A DNA stretch of 38,945 nucleotides. Source: a virus. A model generated the notes under the pieces. The model was not told where the DNA came from. It did no database searches and worked only from the letters and a program-made list of their open reading frames with translations. Made by a program: the position numbers and the translations under genes. Of the stretch, positions 7,536-15,448 are shown one piece after another; position 1 is the stretch's first letter; every line of letters begins with the position of its first letter. The stretch spans positions 1 to 38,945 of the IMG/VR virus record IMGVR_UViG_3300035183_000236. The stretch is one strand, 5' to 3'.

Positions 7536-7889
7536 CTATAAGTCCATCTTGGCTCGGAGTCGCTCGATCTCGTCGTGCGCGATCCTGAGTTCTTTCCTAA
7601 GCTCATCCAATTCATCCAAAGTGAGCTTTTCGCAAGCCAACGATTCATCACGCGCATCCTTCCAACGCTTTAATTCAGCCTTCAGGCGACTGATTTCTTC
7701 CTTATATTCCTCGTTTGCATTCAGTGCGTCGCACACCCTCTCAGCAACCGTTCTGCTGGAGCACTCACACATAGCTTCGTAAATGGGCAGTCCGTTTAAC
7801 ACAGTAATTAATCTCATCGTGTCAACAACCGTTGCCTCAAAGCAGCAGTTCTTTGACTGTGAGCCATCACGGATTTCGTAGCGTTTCAT
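7536..7889 (-). CDS. Hypothetical coiled-coil protein, 117 aa
   Basis: The N-terminal half (MKRYEIRDGSQSKNCCFEATV...CECSSRTVAERVCDALNAN in parts) resembles a small mixed fold containing several Cys. The C-terminal half, from about residue 60 on, is a charged coiled coil ending DEIERLRAKMDL. It shares the 'DEIERLRA' ending with a segment of its downstream neighbour, which suggests exchange of coiled-coil modules. Function unknown. Confidence 0.55.
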   Translation of the reverse strand: MKRYEIRDGSQSKNCCFEATVVDTMRLITVLNGLPIYEAMCECSSRTVAERVCDALNANEEYKEEISRLKAELKRWKDARDESLACEKLTLDELDELRKELRIAHDEIERLRAKMDL

Positions 7890-8074
7890 TTTTTTTCAGC
7901 TTTCCTCAATGCCTTCACTTCATCCTGAAGATAACGTATCTCCGCAGCGGCCTCTTCGCATAGTTTTCCTGCACCTGTCCTAATCTCTAGAATTGACCAT
8001 CGTCCAGTCCTATAGGCAAATGCAGCGTCCTTTGGAACTGATTCAAGCTTTTCAAGTAACTCTGCTTGATTCAT
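7886..8074 (-). CDS. Hypothetical protein, 62 aa
   Basis: A short helical protein (MNQAELLEKLESVPKDAAF start, EIRYLQDEVKALRKAEKK end) overlaps the next gene by ATGA. It is likely a coiled-coil partner or remnant; no domain recognised. Confidence 0.5.
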   Translation of the reverse strand: MNQAELLEKLESVPKDAAFAYRTGRWSILEIRTGAGKLCEEAAAEIRYLQDEVKALRKAEKK

Positions 8075-8075
8075 A

Positions 8076-9308
8076 TCATTCCTCTTGTTGATTTATATCT
8101 TCGTACCTTGCTATCTCTGGTACTATTCTTACCTGAAAAGTTCCGTGCCTCAGTGTAGGATCACTGTCACCATCACCGAATCCTTTATTTTTAAGTACTG
8201 AAATGAAACGGATATAATCCCATCCGGGTTGATTGTCTTTACCGATTCCTATGATGAAATCTGCCTCCGCTGCCTTGGATGTCTTGGAGTTGGCTACATG
8301 GGCCATCGTCAAGTATCGCACACCCTCTGCCGTTCCATCAGCCTGACATACACCAATGACTGGACAGTGCTTTTTTGCAAGTTCCCTTGCCCAACGGTAG
8401 ATATCACCAAGCTCCAGATCCTTACGGTCTGCGGAGAATCCCTCCACTTTGTCAAGCTGGTCTATGACTATCAAGCTTGGTCTCTGCTGCTCGGCAATAC
8501 TTTCCACTTTCTGCTTGGTGAGGATAGCCTCATCGATAAGTTTCAGCTTACCTTTAGTTTTCTCCATGAAAGCAGCCTTGGCCCTTTCAGGGTACTTTTT
8601 TAGCTGGTCGATCCTCGCACCAAGTACCGCCTGATATTGCCTTAGCTTTACGTTGTGCCCATGCTCCTCATTGTTGAACCACAGGACCGGCCCCTGCTCT
8701 TCCCCAAGTTGACCGACCATGTGACCTACCTCTGACGCAAGGAAGGTCGTCTTTCCCGTTTCTGGTCTAGCGAACAGGAAAAGAAAATTTCCCTTTCGCA
8801 GACTACCGATGGATTTGTTAAGGCAGTCTAATCTCCACCGTAGACCTGGTTGCAGTACATCGTGCTTGATTATCTCCGTGATATCGTCAGTCACGAAGTC
8901 GTCGAACACCGTTGGGGGAACTTTTAGCTCTTCAGCTAGTTCTACTATCTTGTTCAGATCCCCCTGCCCTTCGGAGTAGTTTGCTGCCAGCACTGCCAGC
9001 CTTCTGCTTGTAGCAAGACGTTTATGCTTCTCCAGCAGGGACTGGACAGTTTCCTGTCCTGAATCTGACACCATTTGGTCAAGGATAGCCTTGATTAGTG
9101 GCTCATTTCGTTTAGGAAACTGCTTGGCAAGGGCAGTGTTCGCTACGTCTTCGAGGTGCAGGTCTCCTTCTTTTTGTTTGTGTAATTCGTCTATTGCGTG
9201 TAGAACAGGGTGTGCTTCCTTTGGGAACTCTTCGAAGGAAAGAAAGCTCCTGTACTTGTTATAGTTATCCTTCTTTAGGAGTGCTTTCAGCAAGGAACTC
9301 TGCACCAT
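8076..9308 (-). CDS. Replicative DNA helicase, DnaB / T7 gp4 helicase type
   Basis: The 410-residue protein has a helical N-terminal part and a RecA-like core from about residue 155. The core has Walker A ARPETGKTT (180-188), Walker B SLIVIDQLD (about 278-286), and a later segment with VIGVCQADG and EADFIIGI that fits DnaB motifs. This is a hexameric helicase that unwinds the fork ahead of the phage polymerase. No primase domain is fused to it; the primase is the separate gene at 9832-10551. The start lies 44 bases inside the upstream small ORF. Confidence 0.85.
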   Translation of the reverse strand: MVQSSLLKALLKKDNYNKYRSFLSFEEFPKEAHPVLHAIDELHKQKEGDLHLEDVANTALAKQFPKRNEPLIKAILDQMVSDSGQETVQSLLEKHKRLATSRRLAVLAANYSEGQGDLNKIVELAEELKVPPTVFDDFVTDDITEIIKHDVLQPGLRWRLDCLNKSIGSLRKGNFLFLFARPETGKTTFLASEVGHMVGQLGEEQGPVLWFNNEEHGHNVKLRQYQAVLGARIDQLKKYPERAKAAFMEKTKGKLKLIDEAILTKQKVESIAEQQRPSLIVIDQLDKVEGFSADRKDLELGDIYRWARELAKKHCPVIGVCQADGTAEGVRYLTMAHVANSKTSKAAEADFIIGIGKDNQPGWDYIRFISVLKNKGFGDGDSDPTLRHGTFQVRIVPEIARYEDINQQEE

Positions 9309-9456
9309 ATAGTTCTTTTATCTCTTCTTTGGTGAGAGACCGGCATTTGCCGGGTTTCATCGCATCACGCCACGCCTTGGCACGGCGGCGAGGATATCTC
9401 ACTCGTGGATCATATTCGTCGATAATAACTTCGTGGAATCCGTATGGTAGTTTCAT
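9265..9456 (-). CDS. Hypothetical basic protein, 63 aa
   Basis: The protein begins MKLPYGFHEVIIDEYDPRVRYPRRRAK when read in two pieces and continues with KCRSLTKEEIKELYG. It is Arg-rich in the middle. A TTG at 9480 would extend it by 8 residues, but the ATG at 9456 has a GGAG upstream and looks better. It overlaps the helicase start by 44 bases in another frame. It could be a helicase accessory protein; nothing proves that. Confidence 0.5.
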   Translation of the reverse strand: MKLPYGFHEVIIDEYDPRVRYPRRRAKAWRDAMKPGKCRSLTKEEIKELYGAEFLAESTPKEG

Positions 9457-9544
9457 TTTGGTTATATCTCCATTAGACAAGAGATTTTTCTAAAAGTTCA
9501 ATTTTTTCTTGACTTATGACATAAGAATTCATAAAGTTCCTGCC

Positions 9545-9792
9545 AAAACCTCCCCCTACCCCACGACAGGGTATAAGGAGAGGTAGGTTCCTGCCCCGAG
9601 TTAACGGGATCGGCATGCTAGGGCATGGCACTCCCTAGTCCCCCGACTTGCCGATTCAACCAGTCGGACGGCTCACCATGCGGAGTTGCACCGGTGCCTT
9701 TCGGCTAGTGTCCGTCTACCGCTGTCCTGGGTACCCCCGCGGTCCGGGTATTAGCTAACGCGCCCTGACGCAAAACTTTTTCCAGTTTTGAA
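9545..9792 (-). ncRNA. Structured RNA of about 250 nt, family not recognised
   Basis: A gene-free stretch of about 375 bases, much more GC-rich than its surroundings, lies behind a perfect promoter. On the minus strand the RNA would begin near 9792 with a 7-bp hairpin (9771-9777/9784-9790). It continues with a TACCC/GGGTA hairpin (9732-9736/9746-9750) and a GCC-GAAA-GGC tetraloop hairpin (9696-9705). An H-type pseudoknot follows: stems 9609-9615/9649-9655 and 9643-9648/9662-9667, with a 6-bp hairpin (9618-9623/9633-9638) in one loop. A strong hairpin ending in TTTT closes it. It does not match tRNA, tmRNA, RNase P or 6S RNA that I can recognise. Confidence 0.75.
9549..9583 (-). terminator. 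Hairpin terminator of the 9.6-kb RNA
   Basis: On the minus strand CCTCTCC pairs with GGGGAGG (one G-U) around an inner TACCC/GGGTA stem, followed by TTTTGG. The nonamer GGCAGGAAC occurs just before the hairpin and again just after its T-run. Confidence 0.6.
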
Positions 9793-9798
9793 GTGCGT

Positions 9799-9827
9799 AT
9801 TATACCACAAAACGGGAATTTTGTCAA
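9799..9827 (-). promoter_or_regulatory. Perfect sigma-70 promoter for the 9.6-kb RNA
   Basis: On the minus strand TTGACA (9827-9822), a 17-base spacer and TATAAT (9804-9799) form an exact consensus. It sits immediately after the primase stop codon. The expected start is near 9792, at the foot of the first hairpin. Confidence 0.88.
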
Positions 9828-9831
9828 TACC

Positions 9832-10551
9832 TTATTTTTGGTATAGGATCTTTTTGATGGTAAAGATGTCGTAGCATTTGGGATCCCTTTCCGAGGGTAT
9901 GACTCGGGAACTTTTCCCTATGTTCGACAGTCTAAAGACCATACGCACCGCTTCGGTTAGCTTGTCTGGATCAAGCCAAACAAGGACCGACTTGCCCTTA
10001 GACTGAAAAATCCAGTTAAAGTTCCGTTGGGGGATCACGGAACCGAACAAGGGCATGGCATACGTAATAATACTTACCTTCAAGGCGGAAACAAGGTCTT
10101 CGACAAGTACCAATTCATCCCATTCGTTAAAATGCCCGCAAACGCCATTTTTAGCCACTAGGAGCGGTTTTTTTCCAAGGGATAATACCTTGGGCTTATC
10201 CGACAGAGATCGTGCCTCTACGAACGTTTCTTGGGTTTCTGGATCGGTGTAGGTAAATACCGATCTATTGAGCTTGGGGCTATACGTAAAATTACGTACG
10301 ATAATGTCCCTAGGTAGAAACCCTAAGTAGTAGTTCATGTAATCACTAGGGAGGGCCTTTGTAGGACCAATGTCGTAATTTCTCCGTTCGGTTCTTTCAC
10401 TAATATGAAACCAGCTATCGGGAGGCTGGTATTTGCCACAAGCAAAACAGTAGGAGCTTCCGTCTGAGTAGACGGCTTTGTTGTCTCCTGATCGGTCATT
10501 TCCGATTTCGGCGCACCGTTCGCATCTTTCATGTCTTACAAAATGGGCCAT
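9832..10551 (-). CDS. DNA primase (zinc finger plus TOPRIM-like core)
   Basis: An N-terminal zinc finger has Cys10-x2-Cys13 and Cys35-x2-Cys38 with the T7-like phrase YSDGSSYCFACGKY between and after. The TOPRIM-like signature is LVLVEDLVSALKV (Glu151) followed by LVWLDPDK (Asp194, Asp196). At 239 residues it matches the primase half of T7 gp4 without the helicase. It would lay RNA primers for the polymerase. The start overlaps the preceding stop as TAATG. Confidence 0.8.
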   Translation of the reverse strand: MAHFVRHERCERCAEIGNDRSGDNKAVYSDGSSYCFACGKYQPPDSWFHISERTERRNYDIGPTKALPSDYMNYYLGFLPRDIIVRNFTYSPKLNRSVFTYTDPETQETFVEARSLSDKPKVLSLGKKPLLVAKNGVCGHFNEWDELVLVEDLVSALKVSIITYAMPLFGSVIPQRNFNWIFQSKGKSVLVWLDPDKLTEAVRMVFRLSNIGKSSRVIPSERDPKCYDIFTIKKILYQK

Positions 10552-10820
10552 TAATCTTCTTCTACAGGATCGACGTTTGCTTTGGCGGAAAGGATCACTG
10601 AACAGAACACGTTCAGTAGTTCAGCCGCTTTTTCTGATTTTTTACGTTTGATTATTCTCTTGGGAATATATGACGTATCTACTCCCATTGCAGTTGCTGC
10701 CTTATTCAGCAGCATAAGAACTTCGTTTAAATTCACTCCTTTTGTATTTTCCTTCTGTTCTTTAATTTTCTGGAGATGTTGATAATGTTTTTCGCTGATG
10801 TATACCATTCTTGGTTGCAT
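10551..10820 (-). CDS. Hypothetical protein, possible ribbon-helix-helix fold
   Basis: The 89-residue protein starts MQPRMVYISEKHYQHLQKI, and 'VYISEKxYxxLxKI...LNEVLMLL' resembles a ribbon-helix-helix DNA-binding strand and helices. A basic patch IPKRIIKRKKSEK follows. It lies directly upstream of the primase. DNA binding is plausible but unproved. Confidence 0.5.
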   Translation of the reverse strand: MQPRMVYISEKHYQHLQKIKEQKENTKGVNLNEVLMLLNKAATAMGVDTSYIPKRIIKRKKSEKAAELLNVFCSVILSAKANVDPVEED

Positions 10821-10823
10821 AGC

Positions 10824-11555
10824 TTACTCCGCAAAGTGAGGATGGTTTTTGAACATTTCTACATATTTAAGAAGGGTAGTCCCTTCCAGACCCGGCGCAG
10901 TATTTACTTCCAGCACCTTTAACTTTTTTGCATCCAGATCATAGATTATATCTACTGCACCAAAATCAAGCTCTAGTGCTTTAATTGTTTTAAGTGCCAG
11001 ATCCTCAATATTGTTAGGGATCTTTAGATCTTGTCTGGCAAAGATCCATCCATTCTTTCTGTTTCTAATGAATTCATTTTGTTTTTCATCCCGCTTTCGC
11101 TTCTTCTGGGTTATATCGAACACGTCGAATTTAGTGCAATGGATCCTAAACTCTTTTCTCTTTTGGATATATTTTGTATAGAAGTCTGCTTCGGGTACTT
11201 CATCTCCTTGATGTAAGATTTTGATTCCTTTGCCTTTTGACAATCCGTCTTTTCTTGCAAATACGATGTTGTCTTCGTCAAGCCATCTTTTTGCTACTTC
11301 TTTGTCGTCTGTGCTTTCTACGGCAGGAATACCATTCTGTTCTAGAATGGAATATAACTTTTTCTTAAACACTGCGCGTTCAACTGCATAATCCTTATTT
11401 AGCACCAGACCTGGGTTTTCAATCCATAATTTGCTACATCCCCAATTGATTCCTTTTTCGGTAACCATTTCTTTTCTGGATACTAGCCAGAAATTCAGCT
11501 CTTCTGCCAGTTTCCATACAGACTTGGAATGCCAACTATATGGTACGATAATCAT
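10824..11555 (-). CDS. ATP-grasp ligase (RimK-like fold)
   Basis: The ATP-grasp landmarks are in order in 243 residues: nucleotide-binding VFARKDGLSKGKG (98-110), KYIQKRKEFRIH (128-139), DFGAVDIIYD (197-206) and the metal-binding VLEVNTAPGLEGTT (214-227, with Glu216 and Asn218). The family joins a carboxylate, activated as acyl phosphate, to an amine or thiol. The gene overlaps the class II amidotransferase gene by ATGA, so the two are probably made together. It starts the ligase cluster that runs to 15447; the substrate is unknown. Confidence 0.8.
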   Translation of the reverse strand: MIIVPYSWHSKSVWKLAEELNFWLVSRKEMVTEKGINWGCSKLWIENPGLVLNKDYAVERAVFKKKLYSILEQNGIPAVESTDDKEVAKRWLDEDNIVFARKDGLSKGKGIKILHQGDEVPEADFYTKYIQKRKEFRIHCTKFDVFDITQKKRKRDEKQNEFIRNRKNGWIFARQDLKIPNNIEDLALKTIKALELDFGAVDIIYDLDAKKLKVLEVNTAPGLEGTTLLKYVEMFKNHPHFAE

Positions 11556-12781
11556 GTGAATACCCTTTCGTTACTTGCAACTGGAGTGCTACGATTATAA
11601 CAATCTCCGCAAAGGAGATGCCATTTCCCTTTTACATCTTCCCAAACCATCGTGTTGTAATGCTCATCAAGGAGAATTGACCTATTGCAGCCAGAGCATT
11701 CTTCTTTCTTGACTAGCTCAAGCCACTGTTTTCTTGGAATTAATTCATCCAGAGTGACTACTTCATCTTCATCGTCGTCTGGTTTTTCATCATCCCATTT
11801 GATGGTCCGGTATTTTACTTGATACATGAAGCTGTTGTTATGTTTTACTACGCTGCAACATTCTCCTGTTCCAATCTTACCTAGTAATGAATCAATCTTC
11901 TTGTCTGTCTTAAAGAAAATACGCCTGTTATCTTCATCGCTGCACATATAGACATATTGTCCTTTCTGTGAACTTTCAAACAAGCTTTCAACGATGAAGT
12001 TTATTTCTCCACCTTCCTTGTAATGAGGGGAAAGGTCATTCCAAAAACCTTTTCCAAAAACTGGAAAAAAATTTGTATGGCTTTCCCTTCTTGTTACAGA
12101 GACATAAAGATCATCACCTTTTTCTATTCCAGCAGCAGGATTATTAATATCCAAATGATATAAAGTATAACCATCGAAGTCAGATTTATCATCGAATCTG
12201 ATATTATTTCTGGTAAACAGATACTCTAAAGCAGACCTTTCTGACATTACATAAATAAAGTTTTGTGTGTTTGCATACGATAATGGCCTTTGATAATTCC
12301 TGTAGAAAGTAACTTTCTTGTCATTCAAGTCATACGTAACGATTGCCATAGAACCTGCGGTAGATTTTACGGCATCCTTCACTCCCATTTCCTTTATTTT
12401 CTTACAGAAAACAGTAGAGTCTGATTCTCCTTTTTCTGTTTTGACTGCTGTAAGTGTTCCGTTATGCAATAGAATCAGGTTGCCATTTACAAGAGGCTGT
12501 GCATTCTTTTTATCTACATCTCCGACGGTGGCATAACGGCAGTGACCAAACACTGCTACTGCATCTTTAAATTCTTCTTCGAATTTTTTCCAGCCCTTTT
12601 CATAATACAGGTTCATTACAGGGCCAATAGTTTTGATGATTCGAGCATCACCATTCTTTTTGATTAGGCATAGCCCGGTGCTGTCAGTGCCCCGTAATGC
12701 AGAAAGAAGCCCCATTTGATATAGGGCATCTTTGTTGATCTCCGTTCCGTTCTTTGAAATGATTCCGTAAATTCCGCACAT
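11552..12781 (-). CDS. Class II glutamine amidotransferase (Ntn hydrolase) with C-terminal zinc ribbon
   Basis: It starts MCGIYGII, so Cys2 becomes the N-terminal nucleophile. LLSALRGTDSTG (about 25-36), FGHCRYATVGD (78-88), LLHNGTL (104-110), ESDSTVF (119-125), GSMAIV and RNYQRPLSY match the glutaminase domain of GlmS/PurF-type enzymes. That domain hydrolyses glutamine and releases ammonia. No synthase or isomerase domain follows. Instead a 170-residue region ends in a CSGC...CGDC zinc-ribbon pair (about 367-396). The ammonia acceptor is therefore probably another protein of the cluster, such as the ligases next door. Confidence 0.82.
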   Translation of the reverse strand: MCGIYGIISKNGTEINKDALYQMGLLSALRGTDSTGLCLIKKNGDARIIKTIGPVMNLYYEKGWKKFEEEFKDAVAVFGHCRYATVGDVDKKNAQPLVNGNLILLHNGTLTAVKTEKGESDSTVFCKKIKEMGVKDAVKSTAGSMAIVTYDLNDKKVTFYRNYQRPLSYANTQNFIYVMSERSALEYLFTRNNIRFDDKSDFDGYTLYHLDINNPAAGIEKGDDLYVSVTRRESHTNFFPVFGKGFWNDLSPHYKEGGEINFIVESLFESSQKGQYVYMCSDEDNRRIFFKTDKKIDSLLGKIGTGECCSVVKHNNSFMYQVKYRTIKWDDEKPDDDEDEVVTLDELIPRKQWLELVKKEECSGCNRSILLDEHYNTMVWEDVKGKWHLLCGDCYNRSTPVASNERVFT

Positions 12782-12788
12782 TTTTGTC

Positions 12789-13601
12789 TCAGCGGGAGAG
12801 TTTATATGCTATGAACCTAGCATAAAACAGATTGTCTGGGCAGAGAGTTTTTTTCAAGAAGCTGGCTGTTTTACCGAAGACTTTGTCTAAAAGCTTTTCA
12901 TATTCTGATTGATCTTCAATCGAGTTCAAAATGTTTATAAGCTTTTTAACTTCATTGATATGAATGAACCTATGCAGCTTTGTTACAAGTTGTAAAAACC
13001 TCCGTATTTTCCTTACATCATGGGTTGTTTCCAAATGACGGAATTCTACTGTCCTGTAGTTATTTAGTGATTCCATCATGTCAAAAGCAAAGTATTTCTT
13101 CGGGGAGATTCCTACATCAAGTCCAATTACAGGAACACAATAAGGATTTGCTTTTCTTAAAGGATCTACGAATCCAAAGAATTCTTCTTCAAAAAGAATA
13201 TAATATGCAAACAGAAGATAAAGTTTTTCTTTTGTTAGCCTTGAAACATTATTGTGAACGTGAATCCCGGTTCTGTGAGAAACTCTGCATTGGGCAAGGA
13301 ATGGCTCGATTTCTGCCAATGCATAATCAATTCCGCTGCTGACAAGGGGAATCGAGCAGAACTCTATTCCATCCCTTAAAGAACCATCCTTTATCGTCTT
13401 CCAGTAGAAGAGTGGTTCATTTTTCAGCATTGGGTCAATGAATTTGTATCCCTCTATTTCAATTTCAATACCTATTGGGTTAGACACCCACCCCATATAG
13501 GTTTTCAATCCGGGAAATTTTTTCCTTCCATATTCGATCTGAGGATACAATTTTGTTTCTACATCCTCAGCGTGGCTATAAATTTCATAAACTATGGGCA
13601 T
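12789..13601 (-). CDS. Putative amidoligase (glutamine-synthetase-like COOH-NH2 ligase)
   Basis: The 270-residue protein has GIEIEIEG (44-51), KDGSLRDGIEF (71-81), HRTGIHVH (109-116) and YRTVEFRHLE (182-191). These Glu, Asp, His and Arg residues are the expected metal/ATP-binding set of amidoligase-2 type enzymes, which form amide bonds. A GTG at 13613 could extend it by 4 residues, but the ATG at 13601 has a GGGG ribosome site at proper distance. It lies between the amidotransferase and an unknown cluster protein. Confidence 0.75.
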   Translation of the reverse strand: MPIVYEIYSHAEDVETKLYPQIEYGRKKFPGLKTYMGWVSNPIGIEIEIEGYKFIDPMLKNEPLFYWKTIKDGSLRDGIEFCSIPLVSSGIDYALAEIEPFLAQCRVSHRTGIHVHNNVSRLTKEKLYLLFAYYILFEEEFFGFVDPLRKANPYCVPVIGLDVGISPKKYFAFDMMESLNNYRTVEFRHLETTHDVRKIRRFLQLVTKLHRFIHINEVKKLINILNSIEDQSEYEKLLDKVFGKTASFLKKTLCPDNLFYARFIAYKLSR

Positions 13602-14143
13602 TTTAGTCCCCACTTGTTGAGAATGAATTTAGGAACTAAATGAAATAGTCTAGGGGAAACTTCATCATTTTTATAGAAAAGTTTTCCGTCAATATAACAG
13701 AAATTACCACATATGTTTTCATGCTCCATTCCGCTAGTGATGAATGAAGCATAACTGAATAATGCGGGATTACCTTCTACCGAATCATATAGAAATTTCT
13801 TTTCTCTTTTATCGTAATAAAAGAGATTATAGTTTAATGAACTGATTCCTACTTTGAATACATTTTCGTTTTTCCTTTGTAGGAAATATATGTAGTTACT
13901 GTGTGGAAATAAACACGATGGAAAATAGAAATAAGTTGGTTTTGCCTTTGTTGATAAAAACTTTCCGCCATCCTTTTTCCACAAATTTACTATTAAATCA
14001 TCTAAAGATGAGATGAATCCGAATAGAAATTCTTTATCGGTATAAACACAAGAAAAAGAGTCTCCCCATTTTCTTACGAGATCATTAATTGAATCTCCAT
14101 TCACTGGGAGATTAAACTGAGGTTTATAGGGATGAGTATACAT
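13592..14143 (-). CDS. Unknown protein of the amidoligase cluster
   Basis: The 183-residue protein is rich in Phe, Tyr and Lys and begins MYTHPYKPQFNLPVNGDS. I recognise no family and no obvious catalytic motif. It overlaps the COOH-NH2 ligase gene by 20 bases and the amidoligase gene by 10, so it belongs to the same transcript. It could be the acceptor protein, a substrate-binding subunit or an unrelated passenger. Confidence 0.6.
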   Translation of the reverse strand: MYTHPYKPQFNLPVNGDSINDLVRKWGDSFSCVYTDKEFLFGFISSLDDLIVNLWKKDGGKFLSTKAKPTYFYFPSCLFPHSNYIYFLQRKNENVFKVGISSLNYNLFYYDKREKKFLYDSVEGNPALFSYASFITSGMEHENICGNFCYIDGKLFYKNDEVSPRLFHLVPKFILNKWGLKCP

Positions 14144-14912
14144 ATTTATTTACCATCTCAGAGATTTCTTCGTCATTTCCTCGCAGGAGAATCTGCTGAA
14201 CTTCATCAGGAACTTCTAACTTGTAGAAGTTTTCCCAAGCCGTCATGACGCAGTTGTATACCATCTCCATTGTCTGCAAACTCTGCGTCCAGAAATTACT
14301 TGGCGTCCTGTATTCTAGACCATACGGCTTGAATCGGAACGCACCCGGTCTACCGTAAAGCTCCTGCCTGCGCCGATCCTTATCCATTAGCATCAAAGGT
14401 GCATCTAGGAAAAGGTCCAGTAGTTTCACGAACCGTATCTTGTCCTCTTTGTTTCCCTTGAATCCAATGTGGATATGTCCTCCAGCAGACCTAAGGAACT
14501 TGTTTTGTGATGCTGGATTAGGATTTGGTTTACGTGTCCATGCGTTGTAATCAGGATCGCACCCAAATACCCAAGCGAACGGATTATTCATCTCCTCTTT
14601 TGGCATGATATAAGAAGGAACGATGAGTGGCTTAAGCCCCTGTTTTTGAAGTTCCTCTTTAATCTTGCTTTGGATTAGCAGATTGAAATCGAGCCACTCA
14701 CTTTTGCATGTAGCTGGTGGGATGTTGTATTCAAGCAGGACGTTGTCTTCCTGAACGCAAAAAGGGAATTCTTTTCCTCGGATTTTCTCAGTAAACAAAA
14801 CACGAGGTTCTTGCTTGGTGCCTCCGATCTTTCCAATTGCTGAGACTACTTTTCCATCTTCGGTTTGAAGGAACCATTCCGGATCACAGCCAAGGGAGGG
14901 ATACTTCACCAT
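14124..14912 (-). CDS. Phage COOH-NH2 ligase
   Basis: It contains LGCDPEWF (7-14), VQEDNVLLEYNIPPA (53-67), FGCDPDYNAW (116-125), GGHIHIGF (144-151) and PYGLEYRTPSNFW (196-208). These are the conserved blocks of the phage-type COOH-NH2 ligase family, a second branch of the glutamine-synthetase-like fold distinct from its neighbour at 12789. The family is proposed to make amide bonds with ATP. Having two different ligases in one operon suggests two successive condensation steps or two substrates. Confidence 0.8.
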   Translation of the reverse strand: MVKYPSLGCDPEWFLQTEDGKVVSAIGKIGGTKQEPRVLFTEKIRGKEFPFCVQEDNVLLEYNIPPATCKSEWLDFNLLIQSKIKEELQKQGLKPLIVPSYIMPKEEMNNPFAWVFGCDPDYNAWTRKPNPNPASQNKFLRSAGGHIHIGFKGNKEDKIRFVKLLDLFLDAPLMLMDKDRRRQELYGRPGAFRFKPYGLEYRTPSNFWTQSLQTMEMVYNCVMTAWENFYKLEVPDEVQQILLRGNDEEISEMVNKYVYSSL

Positions 14913-15447
14913 TGAATTTCTCCTCTACAAGTTGACGAAGCATTTGGTTGAATTTGCAATTCTTTGGCATCCATTCTGGATGTGCCTGAATTGCAAGCGC
15001 GTTTAGTCTAGGTAGATACAGAATTTCGACATCTTTATCCACTACCTTTACAGGATTTTTGTCTTCACTCCATCGGTAAGGATACAAAGGTTCTGTAGTA
15101 GTAGCGATGATTTCTGCATCCTCGTCAGGGATCATCATCTGATGATGTGTGGAGTTAGAATAAACTTTTTCTACTCCATCTTTTAGCTTTAATTCTAGTT
15201 CATGCGGAACAGTGCCGGCATGCTTTTCTACATGCTGCCAAAGTTTTCCGCCGTGAATTACACAAAGAAGTTGAGCGCCACGACAGATGCCGATAATAGG
15301 ACGTTGACTTTTTACAGCTTCATTGATTAGCTTGATCTCTTTTAAGTCACGTTGAGAAGGTTTAGCCGGTGCATTGGTATGCACAGGTTTTTGTCCGTAT
15401 AGGGATGGGGAAATGTCTTCACCTCCCCATAAAAACAGTGCAGACAT
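14884..15447 (-). CDS. Class I glutamine amidotransferase-like hydrolase (peptidase C26 / PuuD type)
   Basis: The catalytic triad is visible: Cys55 in IIGICRGAQ, and His156 and Glu158 in QAHPEW. WGGEDISPSLYG at the N-terminus and STHHQ (99-103) are typical of gamma-glutamyl hydrolases such as PuuD. It may cleave a gamma-glutamyl bond or supply ammonia. An in-frame start at 15480 exists, but the ATG at 15447 has an AAAGGA site. The 3' end overlaps the ligase gene by 29 bases. Confidence 0.82.
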   Translation of the reverse strand: MSALFLWGGEDISPSLYGQKPVHTNAPAKPSQRDLKEIKLINEAVKSQRPIIGICRGAQLLCVIHGGKLWQHVEKHAGTVPHELELKLKDGVEKVYSNSTHHQMMIPDEDAEIIATTTEPLYPYRWSEDKNPVKVVDKDVEILYLPRLNALAIQAHPEWMPKNCKFNQMLRQLVEEKFNGEVSLPWL

Positions 15448-15448
15448 T

